From Aeromicrobium massiliense JC14 (lineage in GTDB: Bacteria; Actinomycetota; Actinomycetes; Propionibacteriales; Nocardioidaceae), in assembly GCF_000312105.1 (NCBI RefSeq), contig NZ_HE978637.1:637936-701935 (forward strand): a DNA stretch of 64,000 nucleotides, in the 5' to 3' direction. This document shows, in pieces, positions 35,577-43,393 of this stretch. The translations under genes and the position numbers were made by a program. Every line of letters begins with the position of its first letter. The stretch's first letter is position 1. The notes under the pieces were generated by a model. It searched no databases. It worked only from the letters and a program-made list of their open reading frames with translations, and was not told the origin of the DNA.

Positions 35577-35587
35577 GAAGAGTTTCG

Positions 35588-37828
35588 ATGACTGAACAGG
35601 AATATGCGACGGTCGCTGCAGGGCACGGACCTGTGGACCGCGATCCCCGTGCTGGTTGGAATCCGGTAGTTGGGTCCGAAACCTCCGCGCTCCTTGACCG
35701 CGCGCTCGCGGATGTCGAAAGTCACGGCGCTGTTCTCGCGAAAACGCGCAGTATCCTCGCGCGCTGCGTGCCTCCAAGTCCGAATGACCCGGATCCGCGA
35801 ACGGGCCTCGTAATTGGTTACGTACAGAGCGGTAAAACGCTCTCCTTCACGGCATTGACGGCCATGGCGCGAGACAACGGACATCCGCTTGTGATCCTCC
35901 TTGCCGGCACCAAGACGGTTCTGCACGATCAAACTTCAGCTCGATTGAGATCGGACCTTCGGGCTTTGCGGCCGGGCGGCATGAGCCCTTGGCTGATGAT
36001 GGCAAACCCCGATGATTCTGCCCAGACGGCGGCTGATCTTGCGGGTCGCATTAACGCGACCATGGACCCCGCGACGCCGAACGATTTCCGTCGCACGACT
36101 GTGATCACGGTTATGAAGAACAAGGCCCGAATTGAGGCGTTGCGCAGCTTGCTGAGTAAACTCGGGGGCTATGGCGTTGACATGCGGACACTCCCGGTGA
36201 TTGTTATCGACGACGAGGCTGACCAGGCGGGTATGAATGCTGGTCGGAGCAAGAATGGCGTCAAGCAAGAGACCGCGACGTACGCATCTATTCTCGGTCT
36301 CCGAGATGTTATTCCGAACAGTTCATACGTCATGTACACCGCGACGCCTCAAGCCCCGCTGCTCATTAGTATCGCGGATGCTCTGTCGCCAGATTATGTA
36401 AACGTCCTGGATCCTGGACCGGGATACACCGGGGGAAAGTACTTCTTTGATGAGCGCCGCGCCGAGTTTGTCACTCGCATGGACGATGCGGAGGTTGCGC
36501 GAGCTCTAGATCCTGCAGGTCAAGAGCCGCCGGAAAGTCTCGAACTCGCGGTAGCCACGTTCTTCATCGCTAAGTCGATCGTGGGTGCTGACCGGATGAT
36601 ATCGATGCTGGTGCATCCGTCGCACAGTACTGATCTGCACACTGTTTATGGAGGATACGTCACCCGGCTCCTAGGGAACTGGCGTTCGCTGCTGTCAACG
36701 CCTGGACCCGATCGAGATGAGGTCATCGAGACGTATTTCAGACCTGCCTATGAAGGGGTCCTGAGGCGTACTGAGCGTGATGTCCCCGCGCTTGAAGAAC
36801 TTCTGGTGTCCGTCCCACATTGGATCGGCGCAACGCAGATCAGGGTGATTAATGCGGATCCCACCAACACCGACGACCTTCAGTGGAACTCGGCGCCGGC
36901 TTGGGTCGTCATCGGCGGGAACAAGCTCGATCGTGGGTTCACGATCGAGGGTTTGGCTGTGACTTATATGCCGCGGGGCACCGGCGTAGGTAATGCTGAC
37001 ACAATTCAACAGCGTGCTCGATTCTTTGGTTACAAAGGCGCTTACGGTGACCTATGCCGCGCTTGGCTTCCTTTTAGGTTGGCAGAAGCGTATGAAACCT
37101 ACGTCGACCATGAGGAGCATCTCCGTTCTGAGATGTCCAAAATCGAAGTGTCCGGTGAAGATCTGCAACGGTGGACTCGCAAGATGCTGCTGGATCCGGT
37201 GTTCAAGCCGACTCGCCGCGCGGTCATTGAGTTGCCAATCCTGCACAATCGTTTCAAAGGCAATAGTTGGACGGCCGTTGACCGTGTCGCGTTTATGGAC
37301 GAGATGTCCGCGCAAGCAAATATGCTGGCAGTAGTGAATTTGAGATCGGAATTCGACGAAGCAGTTTTGTCGGATGTTCGTGATCCAAGGGCTAAGAAGC
37401 ACGATCGGTTTAGCGTGCCGATGGCGCGCCTTCTCGCCATGCTGGTCGACTGGAAGGGCCGGTCGGAAGACGTCGTTACTGTCCAGCAGTTGTGTTTGGT
37501 GATGCAAGCGCATCTCGACAGCGAGCCCAGTCTCGACGCTGACGTGTACTTGATGGACTGTTTGGAGACCCGTCGGCGCGGCGTGTCGTCGGACAAGCGG
37601 ACGGTAACCAATCTTCAACAGGGTGCAAACCCGCGCGGCGTGGCCCTCTATCCGGGCGACAAGACCTTCTACACCGACGGGCGGCTCTCGGTTCAGTTCC
37701 ACGCCGTCCAGAATCGCGAGGACCAGGAGGGTCCTTGGTCCGCGGTGGGGATGAGTATTCGGGTTCCCAGTGAGCTTGCAGGCGCTGCGCTGTTTCAGTT
37801 TCCGGCAGACGAGGAGCAGGCCCCGTGA
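35588..37828 (+). CDS. Z1 domain-containing helicase-like protein
   Basis: A 746-residue protein of the Z1 family, a helicase-like ATPase found in restriction-type operons. Walker A is IGYVQSGKTLSFTAL (76-90). The Walker B/DEAD-like motif VIVIDDEADQAGMNAG lies about residue 205, with YTATPQAPLL after it. Motif V-like GGNKLDRGFTIEGLAVTY and the motif VI-like QQRARFFGYKGAY are in the C-terminal half. ATPase elements look complete. It overlaps the next gene by four bases (GTGA). It probably couples nucleotide hydrolysis to target engagement with the ATPase and nuclease partners; the mechanism is not established here. Confidence 0.9.
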   Translation: MTEQEYATVAAGHGPVDRDPRAGWNPVVGSETSALLDRALADVESHGAVLAKTRSILARCVPPSPNDPDPRTGLVIGYVQSGKTLSFTALTAMARDNGHPLVILLAGTKTVLHDQTSARLRSDLRALRPGGMSPWLMMANPDDSAQTAADLAGRINATMDPATPNDFRRTTVITVMKNKARIEALRSLLSKLGGYGVDMRTLPVIVIDDEADQAGMNAGRSKNGVKQETATYASILGLRDVIPNSSYVMYTATPQAPLLISIADALSPDYVNVLDPGPGYTGGKYFFDERRAEFVTRMDDAEVARALDPAGQEPPESLELAVATFFIAKSIVGADRMISMLVHPSHSTDLHTVYGGYVTRLLGNWRSLLSTPGPDRDEVIETYFRPAYEGVLRRTERDVPALEELLVSVPHWIGATQIRVINADPTNTDDLQWNSAPAWVVIGGNKLDRGFTIEGLAVTYMPRGTGVGNADTIQQRARFFGYKGAYGDLCRAWLPFRLAEAYETYVDHEEHLRSEMSKIEVSGEDLQRWTRKMLLDPVFKPTRRAVIELPILHNRFKGNSWTAVDRVAFMDEMSAQANMLAVVNLRSEFDEAVLSDVRDPRAKKHDRFSVPMARLLAMLVDWKGRSEDVVTVQQLCLVMQAHLDSEPSLDADVYLMDCLETRRRGVSSDKRTVTNLQQGANPRGVALYPGDKTFYTDGRLSVQFHAVQNREDQEGPWSAVGMSIRVPSELAGAALFQFPADEEQAP

Positions 37829-38781
37829 CCACTGGTGCCGAGTTGCAGACTTTGCTCTCGACCGTCCAGGTTAGTGGCCTGCCAGGGTTTGACGTCTTGA
37901 ACGTTCCTTCCGCTCCAGGCTTCAAGATCGGTCTGGACGCGGCTAGTTCGATCGTACTTCTCACACCTCCGGATCCCGCTCCGCAGCCACCGACGGAACT
38001 GCATCGCGTGTCGATGGATCCCCGCTTGACTCTCGAGGTCCGAGACGCTGTTGGTCGCGCCATGAGAGGCGAGTTTGGTCTGGTCCGTCTGCGCATGGGC
38101 GAGAACGAGTATCGCGCCGCGTTTCTCAACGTTATCGCGAACTTGATCGGGGTTATTGGGACGGATCCCGGACCGGGCGACGTGAGCGTCGCAATGAGAC
38201 GGTTGGTTCGATTGTTCGAGCCGACTATGACCAGCCGCACGACTATCCTCGGTTTGTGGGGCGAACTCTTGGTGATCTCGCGGAGCGACGCCCCGGCAGA
38301 CATGTTGGACGCGTGGCATTCGAGAGTAGATGCCCGTTTTGACTTTTCTGCGCAAGGAAGCCGCATCGAGGTGAAGACGACGACCCGCTCCGATCGTCGG
38401 CATAGTTTCTCCTTGGAGCAGCTCTTGCCGGTCGCGGGCAGTACGACGTGGGTTGTGTCGATCATGACAACACAGACGAATTCCGGAACGACATTGCAGG
38501 ACCTGATCGACAAGTTGGAAACTCGGTTCGCAGAGCATCCGTCGCGCCAGATGCGCGTGCACGAAGTTGTAGCTGAGACTCTCGGCCCTGCCTGGGCCAG
38601 TTCAATGCGCACTGGCTTTGATGCCACGCAAGCGATCGAGTCGATGGCAGTTCTACAAGCGTCGACCATTCCGAGATTCCGCGGCGTGCCGGACGGGGTT
38701 TCGGACGTTCGATTTGTTGCAGACTGCTCGGCGGTTCTATCCGGATCGGCTCGTTCGGGCCTATCGGTCCACATTCGATAA
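37825..38781 (+). CDS. DUF4420 PD-(D/E)XK family protein (putative restriction nuclease)
   Basis: A 318-residue protein of the DUF4420 PD-(D/E)XK family, the likely cleavage subunit. The family block LGLWGELLVISRSDAPADML is followed by VDARFDFSAQGSRIEVKTTT, where Asp and E-V-K fit the nuclease triad. The GTG start lies in the overlap with the Z1 gene, so the four genes act as one transcript. The C-terminus ends SARSGLSVHIR, near the normal family length. No AIPR gene follows, although one commonly does in such operons. Confidence 0.88.
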   Translation: MTTGAELQTLLSTVQVSGLPGFDVLNVPSAPGFKIGLDAASSIVLLTPPDPAPQPPTELHRVSMDPRLTLEVRDAVGRAMRGEFGLVRLRMGENEYRAAFLNVIANLIGVIGTDPGPGDVSVAMRRLVRLFEPTMTSRTTILGLWGELLVISRSDAPADMLDAWHSRVDARFDFSAQGSRIEVKTTTRSDRRHSFSLEQLLPVAGSTTWVVSIMTTQTNSGTTLQDLIDKLETRFAEHPSRQMRVHEVVAETLGPAWASSMRTGFDATQAIESMAVLQASTIPRFRGVPDGVSDVRFVADCSAVLSGSARSGLSVHIR

Positions 38782-39534
38782 GGTGCGTGTAGAGAACTCG
38801 CCTCCTCGGCGTCTCTCCGAAGAAATTCCGCGTCGGTGATTTCCAACAGTTCGAGATCGCACAGCAGCAGCGAACCGCAAGACCGCGGTCGTGGACTGGA
38901 CGAAGTCCTTCCCGACGTGGGGCGGCAGCGATGACAACGAGAGGGACGACGTGACGGCGCGCCTGGGTCGTCCACCGTGTCTATCGCCAACTCCGCTCCG
39001 AACAAGTTCGCGACCGCCGGCACGACGACCGCTTCGGTCGTCACCGCGACTGGGAGTGCGCGCGGGTAGGAGCACTGCGGCGGTCACTCCGGGTCGTCGC
39101 CGCGTGCACGGCGGTCTGACGTTCACCGCCCGCCACAGGCGAACGATCCACTGCTGGGCGTTCGGCGCCACGTGCGCCTTCCACAGGTCCTTGAGGTCGT
39201 GGTTTTTGGTCGTGGTGCCGCCGCGCTCGACCTCGGCGAGGATCCCGCGCTCGTCGCCGAGGTCGAAGTAGAAGTCCGGCCGGGCCTGGGTGACGAACTC
39301 GTCCTCCGGGCGCAGCACGACCTCCTCGTCGAAGCCGAGCTCACCGAGCAGGATCGCCGAGACGAGTGTCTGGATTTCGCCACTCTTGGCGTTGTGCACG
39401 TGAGCGATCTCGATCTCGCGGGCGCTCAGACTGAGCCGGGCCTGCACGCGCTCGGCCATGCGGTCGACGAGCGCGAGATCGTGCTCGTCCTGGGCACTGA
39501 GGCGTGAACGGACGTGACGCGTGTAGTTGACCAC
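38761..39534 (-). pseudogene. Decaying PD-(D/E)XK-like hypothetical gene at the island's right edge
   Basis: The first ~127 residues (39154-39534) read as a real high-GC protein: MVNYTRHVRSRLSAQDEHDL, then SGEIQTLVSAILLGELGFDE, VTQARPDFYFDLGDERGILA, and EVERGGTTTKNHDLKDLWKA. The pattern D-x-n-EVE with a preceding acidic residue suggests a PD-(D/E)XK-like fold. Beyond HVAPNAQ the frame turns Arg-rich and protein-like stretches jump frames (for example LLEITDAEFLRRDAEEASSL near 38830 in another frame). I read it as a gene truncated or frameshifted when the island arrived. The open frame formally runs on to 38761, overlapping the end of the DUF4420 gene. 38782-39153 holds no other gene I can support. 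Confidence 0.55.
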
Positions 39535-39576
39535 CGCCGCAGCTTCCCAGAGCCTGGCGCCGCCGTGCGGTGATCG

Positions 39577-40260
39577 TCACGCCTTCGGCGTCCGGAAGCC
39601 GCGGGCGATCAGCCAGACGCCGAGCGAGAGCTCCCAGGCGGCGATCGGCAGCGCGCCGAGCCCGGCGAGCGCGCTGCGCATCTCGTAGACGCCGGTGAGC
39701 TGGGCGAGGTCCGAGGCGAGCAGCAGCGGAGCGCCGACCAGACCGATCGCCGGGATGACGCGCGGCACCAGGCCGGAGCGGTACAGGACGGTGCCGAGCG
39801 TGAGCGCGCACAGCGCCGGCATGAGGCTCTGCCCGAGCAGGAAGGTGGCGTCGTAGACCGAGAGCAGGACGGAGGCCGTGGCGTCGGCGTCGTCGAACCC
39901 GTCGCGACGCAGCGCCAGGAGGGCGAGCACCGATCCGACACCGACCAGGATGAGCGTGGCCTCGACCACCCGGGCGGCCAGGTATCCCACCGACAGCGAC
40001 TCGCCGTGGCGCCGGATGACCGGCAGCAGGGCGATCGCCGTGCCGGCGCAGCTGATGGCGAGGACGACTTCCAGCGCCGCGCCCGCCGTCGGCGCGGCCG
40101 TCCCGCCGGTGCCGGCCAGGAAGCCGTCCTCGCGCAGCGGTGCGTAGAGCGAGAGCGTCGGGACCGACGCCAGGAAGGTCACCAGGTAGAGCACGCCGGC
40201 CCAGCGGGCCGTGGCCCGGGAGTCGGTCTTCCGTTCGGGGCGGGGGAGCAGCGTGGTCAT
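39577..40260 (-). CDS. DUF4386 family membrane protein
   Basis: A 227-residue integral membrane protein with about six hydrophobic segments, for example ARWAGVLYLVTFLASVPTLS, LEVVLAISCAGTAIALLPVI and ILVGVGSVLALLALR. These match the DUF4386 family of unknown function. ATG 40260 (MTTLLPRPERKTD) is chosen; an extension to 40329 would run through the operator region. It is divergent from a TetR-family gene, with two operator-like palindromes between them, so it is very likely that regulator's target. Confidence 0.85.
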   Translation of the reverse strand: MTTLLPRPERKTDSRATARWAGVLYLVTFLASVPTLSLYAPLREDGFLAGTGGTAAPTAGAALEVVLAISCAGTAIALLPVIRRHGESLSVGYLAARVVEATLILVGVGSVLALLALRRDGFDDADATASVLLSVYDATFLLGQSLMPALCALTLGTVLYRSGLVPRVIPAIGLVGAPLLLASDLAQLTGVYEMRSALAGLGALPIAAWELSLGVWLIARGFRTPKA

Positions 40261-40278
40261 CGGGCCTCCGTAGCGAGA

Positions 40279-40295
40279 GGTGTACGCCGTACACC
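40279..40295. promoter_or_regulatory. TetR operator candidate 1
   Basis: ggtgtacgccgtacacc is a perfect 8-1-8 palindrome 19 bases from the DUF4386 start. Its position and symmetry fit a TetR-family operator controlling both divergent genes. Confidence 0.75.
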
Positions 40296-40313
40296 GGGAT
40301 GTCCCGAACGGTA

Positions 40314-40330
40314 GGTGTACGGTGTCCACC
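40314..40330. promoter_or_regulatory. TetR operator candidate 2
   Basis: ggtgtacggtgtccacc repeats the left half of operator 1 exactly and the right half imperfectly, 35 bases downstream. Two sites suggest binding at both divergent promoters. Confidence 0.65.
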
Positions 40331-40352
40331 TGTCAAGGAACGAGGAGGTCGC

Positions 40353-41072
40353 ATGCCGTCCCAGGACGCCCGTGCCCGCTTGAGCCGCGAACGCGTGCTG
40401 GCCGCCGCGGTGACGCTGGCCGACGAGATCGGGGTCGAGGCGCTCAGCATGCGCCGTCTCGCCCACGACCTGGGCGTCGTGCCCATGGCGCTCTACAAGC
40501 ACGTCGCGAACAAGGACGACCTGCTTGACGGCATGGTCGACGTCGTCATCGCCGAGCTCACCGACCCGCCGCAGGACGCGGCGTGGCAGGACGCGGTGCG
40601 GCACCGCGTGCTGTCGGCGCGGCAGGCCGTCCAGCGCCACGCGTGGGCGCGACGAGCGATCGAGTCGCGCACCCGCCGGACGCCGACCGTCCTCGCGCAC
40701 ATGGACGCCGTGGCCGGCGGCTTTCTGGCCGGCGGGTGCTCCGCGGACCTGACCCACCACCTCATGCACGCGCTCGGTAACCGGATCTGGGGCTTCAGCC
40801 CCGAGCTCTTCGATGCTCCGGCGGATCCGGAAGCCGCCGCTCCGGACGCTGAGACGGCGGCGGCCGCGATGGCCGAGATGGGCCGGCGCTACCCGCACAT
40901 CCTGGCCATCGCGACGGCCGCTACCGACGACGACCTCGGCCGGGTGGGCGAGGGGTGCGACGAGGGCTTCGAGTTCGCGTTCGCGCTCGACCTCCTGCTG
41001 GACGCCGCGGAACGGCTGCGCCGCAGCGGCTGGACACGGGGACCCGCGGCGGTCTCCACCGGTACCACCTAA
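40353..41072 (+). CDS. TetR-family transcriptional regulator
   Basis: A 239-residue repressor. The N-terminal HTH covers RERVLAAAVTLADEIGVEAL followed by SMRRLAHDLGVVPMALYKHV. The C-terminal domain (about 85-225) resembles the TetR_C group, with THHLMHALGNRIWGFSPELF. The start has a gaggaggt site six bases upstream; the ORF to 40140 is antisense to DUF4386 and rejected. It probably represses itself and the divergent DUF4386 gene through the paired palindromes. The ligand is unknown. Confidence 0.9.
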   Translation: MPSQDARARLSRERVLAAAVTLADEIGVEALSMRRLAHDLGVVPMALYKHVANKDDLLDGMVDVVIAELTDPPQDAAWQDAVRHRVLSARQAVQRHAWARRAIESRTRRTPTVLAHMDAVAGGFLAGGCSADLTHHLMHALGNRIWGFSPELFDAPADPEAAAPDAETAAAAMAEMGRRYPHILAIATAATDDDLGRVGEGCDEGFEFAFALDLLLDAAERLRRSGWTRGPAAVSTGTT

Positions 41073-41156
41073 GAACTCCCTCACCGGGGATTCATGTTGG
41101 CCTCATCACGGGCGGGCAAGGTCAGGGGGAGACCGACCCGTCGAGGAGGAGCTTTC

Positions 41157-41789
41157 ATGAGCTGGACCGCACGAGGAGGCCTGGCGGCGCTCAGCACGGC
41201 CGCCGTCCTGGGTACCGCCGGCGTGACCGTCGCCGTCGCGAGCGAGAACGACGACGACCGCCGCATCGACACGTCACCCGTCACCGGCACGTCCGAGGTG
41301 GTCGACACCGACTCCGCCGGCGACCTGGGTCTGCAGATCAGCGGCGTGCTCGACGCGGCGCTCAACCGGACCAACCAGCTGACCAGCCGGTTCCAGACCG
41401 CGCAGCAGCGGATCGTCCTGGCCGAGCAGCAGGCCGCCCAGCAGGCGCGGGCCGCGCAGCAGGCCGCCGCCGAGCGGAAGGCCGAGACGGCGCAGGCCGC
41501 CGAGCGGAAGGCCGAGGCCGCCCAGCGCACGACGTCCTCGCCGATCCCGGTGGCCCGGGTGGGTGGCGACGACGAGGGCGACAAGGATGACGTCACGGCG
41601 AGTCCGGGCCGTCACCGCGGCGACGACCGCGACGCCCGCGAGAGGGCCCGCGACCGTCGAGGCGACGAGCGTCCCGGACGCCACCGCGGCTGGGAGCGCG
41701 AGCGCGGCTGGGAGCGTCACGGCGACGACGGGCCGGGCCGTCACCGCGGCCACGGCGGCCACGACGACGGCGACCGCGACGACGACTGA
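41157..41789 (+). CDS. Secreted hypothetical protein with charged PGRHRG-repeat tail
   Basis: A 210-residue exported protein I do not recognise. A signal peptide (MSWTARGGLAALSTAAVLGT) precedes an acidic segment and an Ala/Gln coiled-coil-like stretch (VLAEQQAAQQARAAQQAAAE). The last ~70 residues are almost only Arg, His, Asp, Glu and Gly, with three copies of PGRHRG and a doubled W-E-R element. That tail is likely disordered and could bind metal or nucleic acid, which is inference. ATG 41157 follows gaggagg. Confidence 0.75.
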   Translation: MSWTARGGLAALSTAAVLGTAGVTVAVASENDDDRRIDTSPVTGTSEVVDTDSAGDLGLQISGVLDAALNRTNQLTSRFQTAQQRIVLAEQQAAQQARAAQQAAAERKAETAQAAERKAEAAQRTTSSPIPVARVGGDDEGDKDDVTASPGRHRGDDRDARERARDRRGDERPGRHRGWERERGWERHGDDGPGRHRGHGGHDDGDRDDD

Positions 41790-41802
41790 CCACCGCACAC
41801 GA

Positions 41803-41836
41803 ACGGGGCCGGGACGATCACTCGTCCCGGCCCCGT
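41803..41836. terminator. Bidirectional terminator, 15-bp perfect stem
   Basis: acggggccgggacga pairs perfectly with tcgtcccggccccgt around a four-base loop, between the convergent secreted-protein and SGNH-hydrolase genes. Confidence 0.85.
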
Positions 41837-41851
41837 CGTGCGTCCGTCGGA

Positions 41852-42715
41852 TCAACGCATCGCGCGCACCAGCCGGCGGGCGATGTTCTCGCGCTGCCAC
41901 CGGACGAACGTCTCGGTGAAGTGGTGGCTGTCGCGGTAGACGATCACGCTGCTCTTGGTGGCCTGGCAGCTGCGCGAGGAGCACAGCGAGCCGGTGATGC
42001 TGGCCAGCCGGCGCGACGGCACCAGCCCGCGCATGAGGCGCTGGCGCGCGGACGACGTCCAGAACCGCTGCGAGCTGAGTGCGTAGCCGCGGCTCTCGTT
42101 GCACCGGCTGGGGCGCGAGCTGTTGCGCTTGAGGCACGAGGGCACGTCGTGACCGAACTTCGGGGTGTCGTTGAGCAGCACGACCTTGGCCCCGCCGCGC
42201 TGCAGGTAGGAGATGCGCGAGCGCATGCCCTTGATGAACCGCGTGCGCCGCTCGGAGTCGGTGTTGTAGCGAGCCGTCCGGTACGCGTGGGTCTCGTAGA
42301 GGGCGGTCACGACGTAGTCGTAGCCGGCGCGCCGCACCTTGCGCATGACGTTGCGGTTCCAGTCGGCGCACTGCTGGCTCGCGCGGCCGTTGTAGCGGCC
42401 GAACGAGCACGCCGTCTTGGCGTACACGTCGACCGCCCAGCCGCGCGTGCGTCCGGCGTGGTCGAGCGCGGTGACGTACTGCTTGGTGACCGAGTCGCCG
42501 ATGACCGCGACGCGGGTGGCGCTGCCACGGCGGCCGAACGTGCAGTGCGTCGGGCGGGAGCCGGACGTCTTGCTCTGGTAGCACGAGGCCATGTAGTCGG
42601 GTCGGACGTCGGACCCGGCCTTGGCGGGGCTGGGCCGTAGGGCGGCGGTGGCGGGAGGGGCGGCCAGCAGACCGGCCGCGAGCACCGCGACGAGGAGGAT
42701 CGCGAGACGCTTCAT
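41852..42715 (-). CDS. Secreted SGNH-domain hydrolase
   Basis: A 287-residue exported protein with signal peptide MKRLAILLVAVLAAGLLAAP. The SGNH esterase-like domain begins TRVAVIGDSVTKQYVTALD, with nucleophile Ser in GDS. It ends with a DxxH-like block IVYRDSHHFTETFVRW supplying Asp and His. This resembles the C-terminal SGNH domain of OafA-type acyltransferases, here free of the membrane acyltransferase part. Several cysteines suggest extracellular disulfides. Substrate unknown; a cell-wall polysaccharide esterase or acyltransferase is plausible. Confidence 0.82.
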   Translation of the reverse strand: MKRLAILLVAVLAAGLLAAPPATAALRPSPAKAGSDVRPDYMASCYQSKTSGSRPTHCTFGRRGSATRVAVIGDSVTKQYVTALDHAGRTRGWAVDVYAKTACSFGRYNGRASQQCADWNRNVMRKVRRAGYDYVVTALYETHAYRTARYNTDSERRTRFIKGMRSRISYLQRGGAKVVLLNDTPKFGHDVPSCLKRNSSRPSRCNESRGYALSSQRFWTSSARQRLMRGLVPSRRLASITGSLCSSRSCQATKSSVIVYRDSHHFTETFVRWQRENIARRLVRAMR

Positions 42716-42736
42716 GTGATCCACGCTACGGCGGGA

Positions 42737-43393
42737 TCAGTCGACGCGGTACCCCGCGCCGCGCACCGTCGTGACGAAGTCCGAGCCCAGCTTCTTGCGC
42801 AGGTAGCCGACGTACACGTCGACGACGTTCGAGCCCGGGTCGAAGTCGTAGCCCCACACCTGCGACAGCAGCTGCTCGCGCGACAGCACCTGTCCGCGGT
42901 GACGCACGAGCACCTCGGCGAGGGTCATCTCGCGGGCCGACAGCTCGACGACCTTGTCGCCCAGGCTCGCCCGGTGGCGGCGCAGGTCGAGCGTGACGTC
43001 GCCGACCGTGAGCTCCAGGACGGCGGGCTCGCTCTGGTCGCGCAGCCGCAGCCGGACGCGGGCCAGCAGCTCGTCGAAGCGGAACGGCTTGGCCATGTAG
43101 TCGGCCGCACCGCCCTCGAGCGCGGCGACGGTCGTGGTCAGCGAGTCACGCGCGGTCAGGACGATGACGGGCAGCGCCGGGCACTCGGCCGACAGCCGCT
43201 CGAGCACGGCGAAGCCGTCCATGACGGGCAGGCCGATGTCGAGCACGACGAGGTCGGCCTCGCCGGCCAGCGCGTGGTCGAGGGCCGACTGGCCGTCGGC
43301 GACGACGGTGGGGGTGAACCCCTCCGCGCGCAGGCCCTTGGCGACGAACGAGGCGATGCGCTCCTCGTCCTCGGCGATCAGGATCCGGTTCAC
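42737..43393 (-). CDS. OmpR/PhoB-family response regulator
   Basis: A 218-residue two-component regulator. The receiver domain has the acidic pocket ILIAEDEERI and phospho-acceptor Asp in DLVVLDIGLPVMDGF, with the conserved Lys in DYMAKPFRFDELL. The C-terminal winged helix (about 125-217) ends VVDVYVGYLRKKLGSDFV, then RGAGYRVD. The GTG start overlaps the stop of the sensor kinase gene (GTGA), so they are cotranslated partners. Confidence 0.95.
   Translation of the reverse strand: MNRILIAEDEERIASFVAKGLRAEGFTPTVVADGQSALDHALAGEADLVVLDIGLPVMDGFAVLERLSAECPALPVIVLTARDSLTTTVAALEGGAADYMAKPFRFDELLARVRLRLRDQSEPAVLELTVGDVTLDLRRHRASLGDKVVELSAREMTLAEVLVRHRGQVLSREQLLSQVWGYDFDPGSNVVDVYVGYLRKKLGSDFVTTVRGAGYRVD

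Noticed and set aside
37476..39044. 522-residue leftward open frame antisense to the DUF4420 gene
   Set aside because: Most of it is the complement of a well-supported gene; only the piece near 38800-39044 looks protein-like and is treated as part of the decayed gene.
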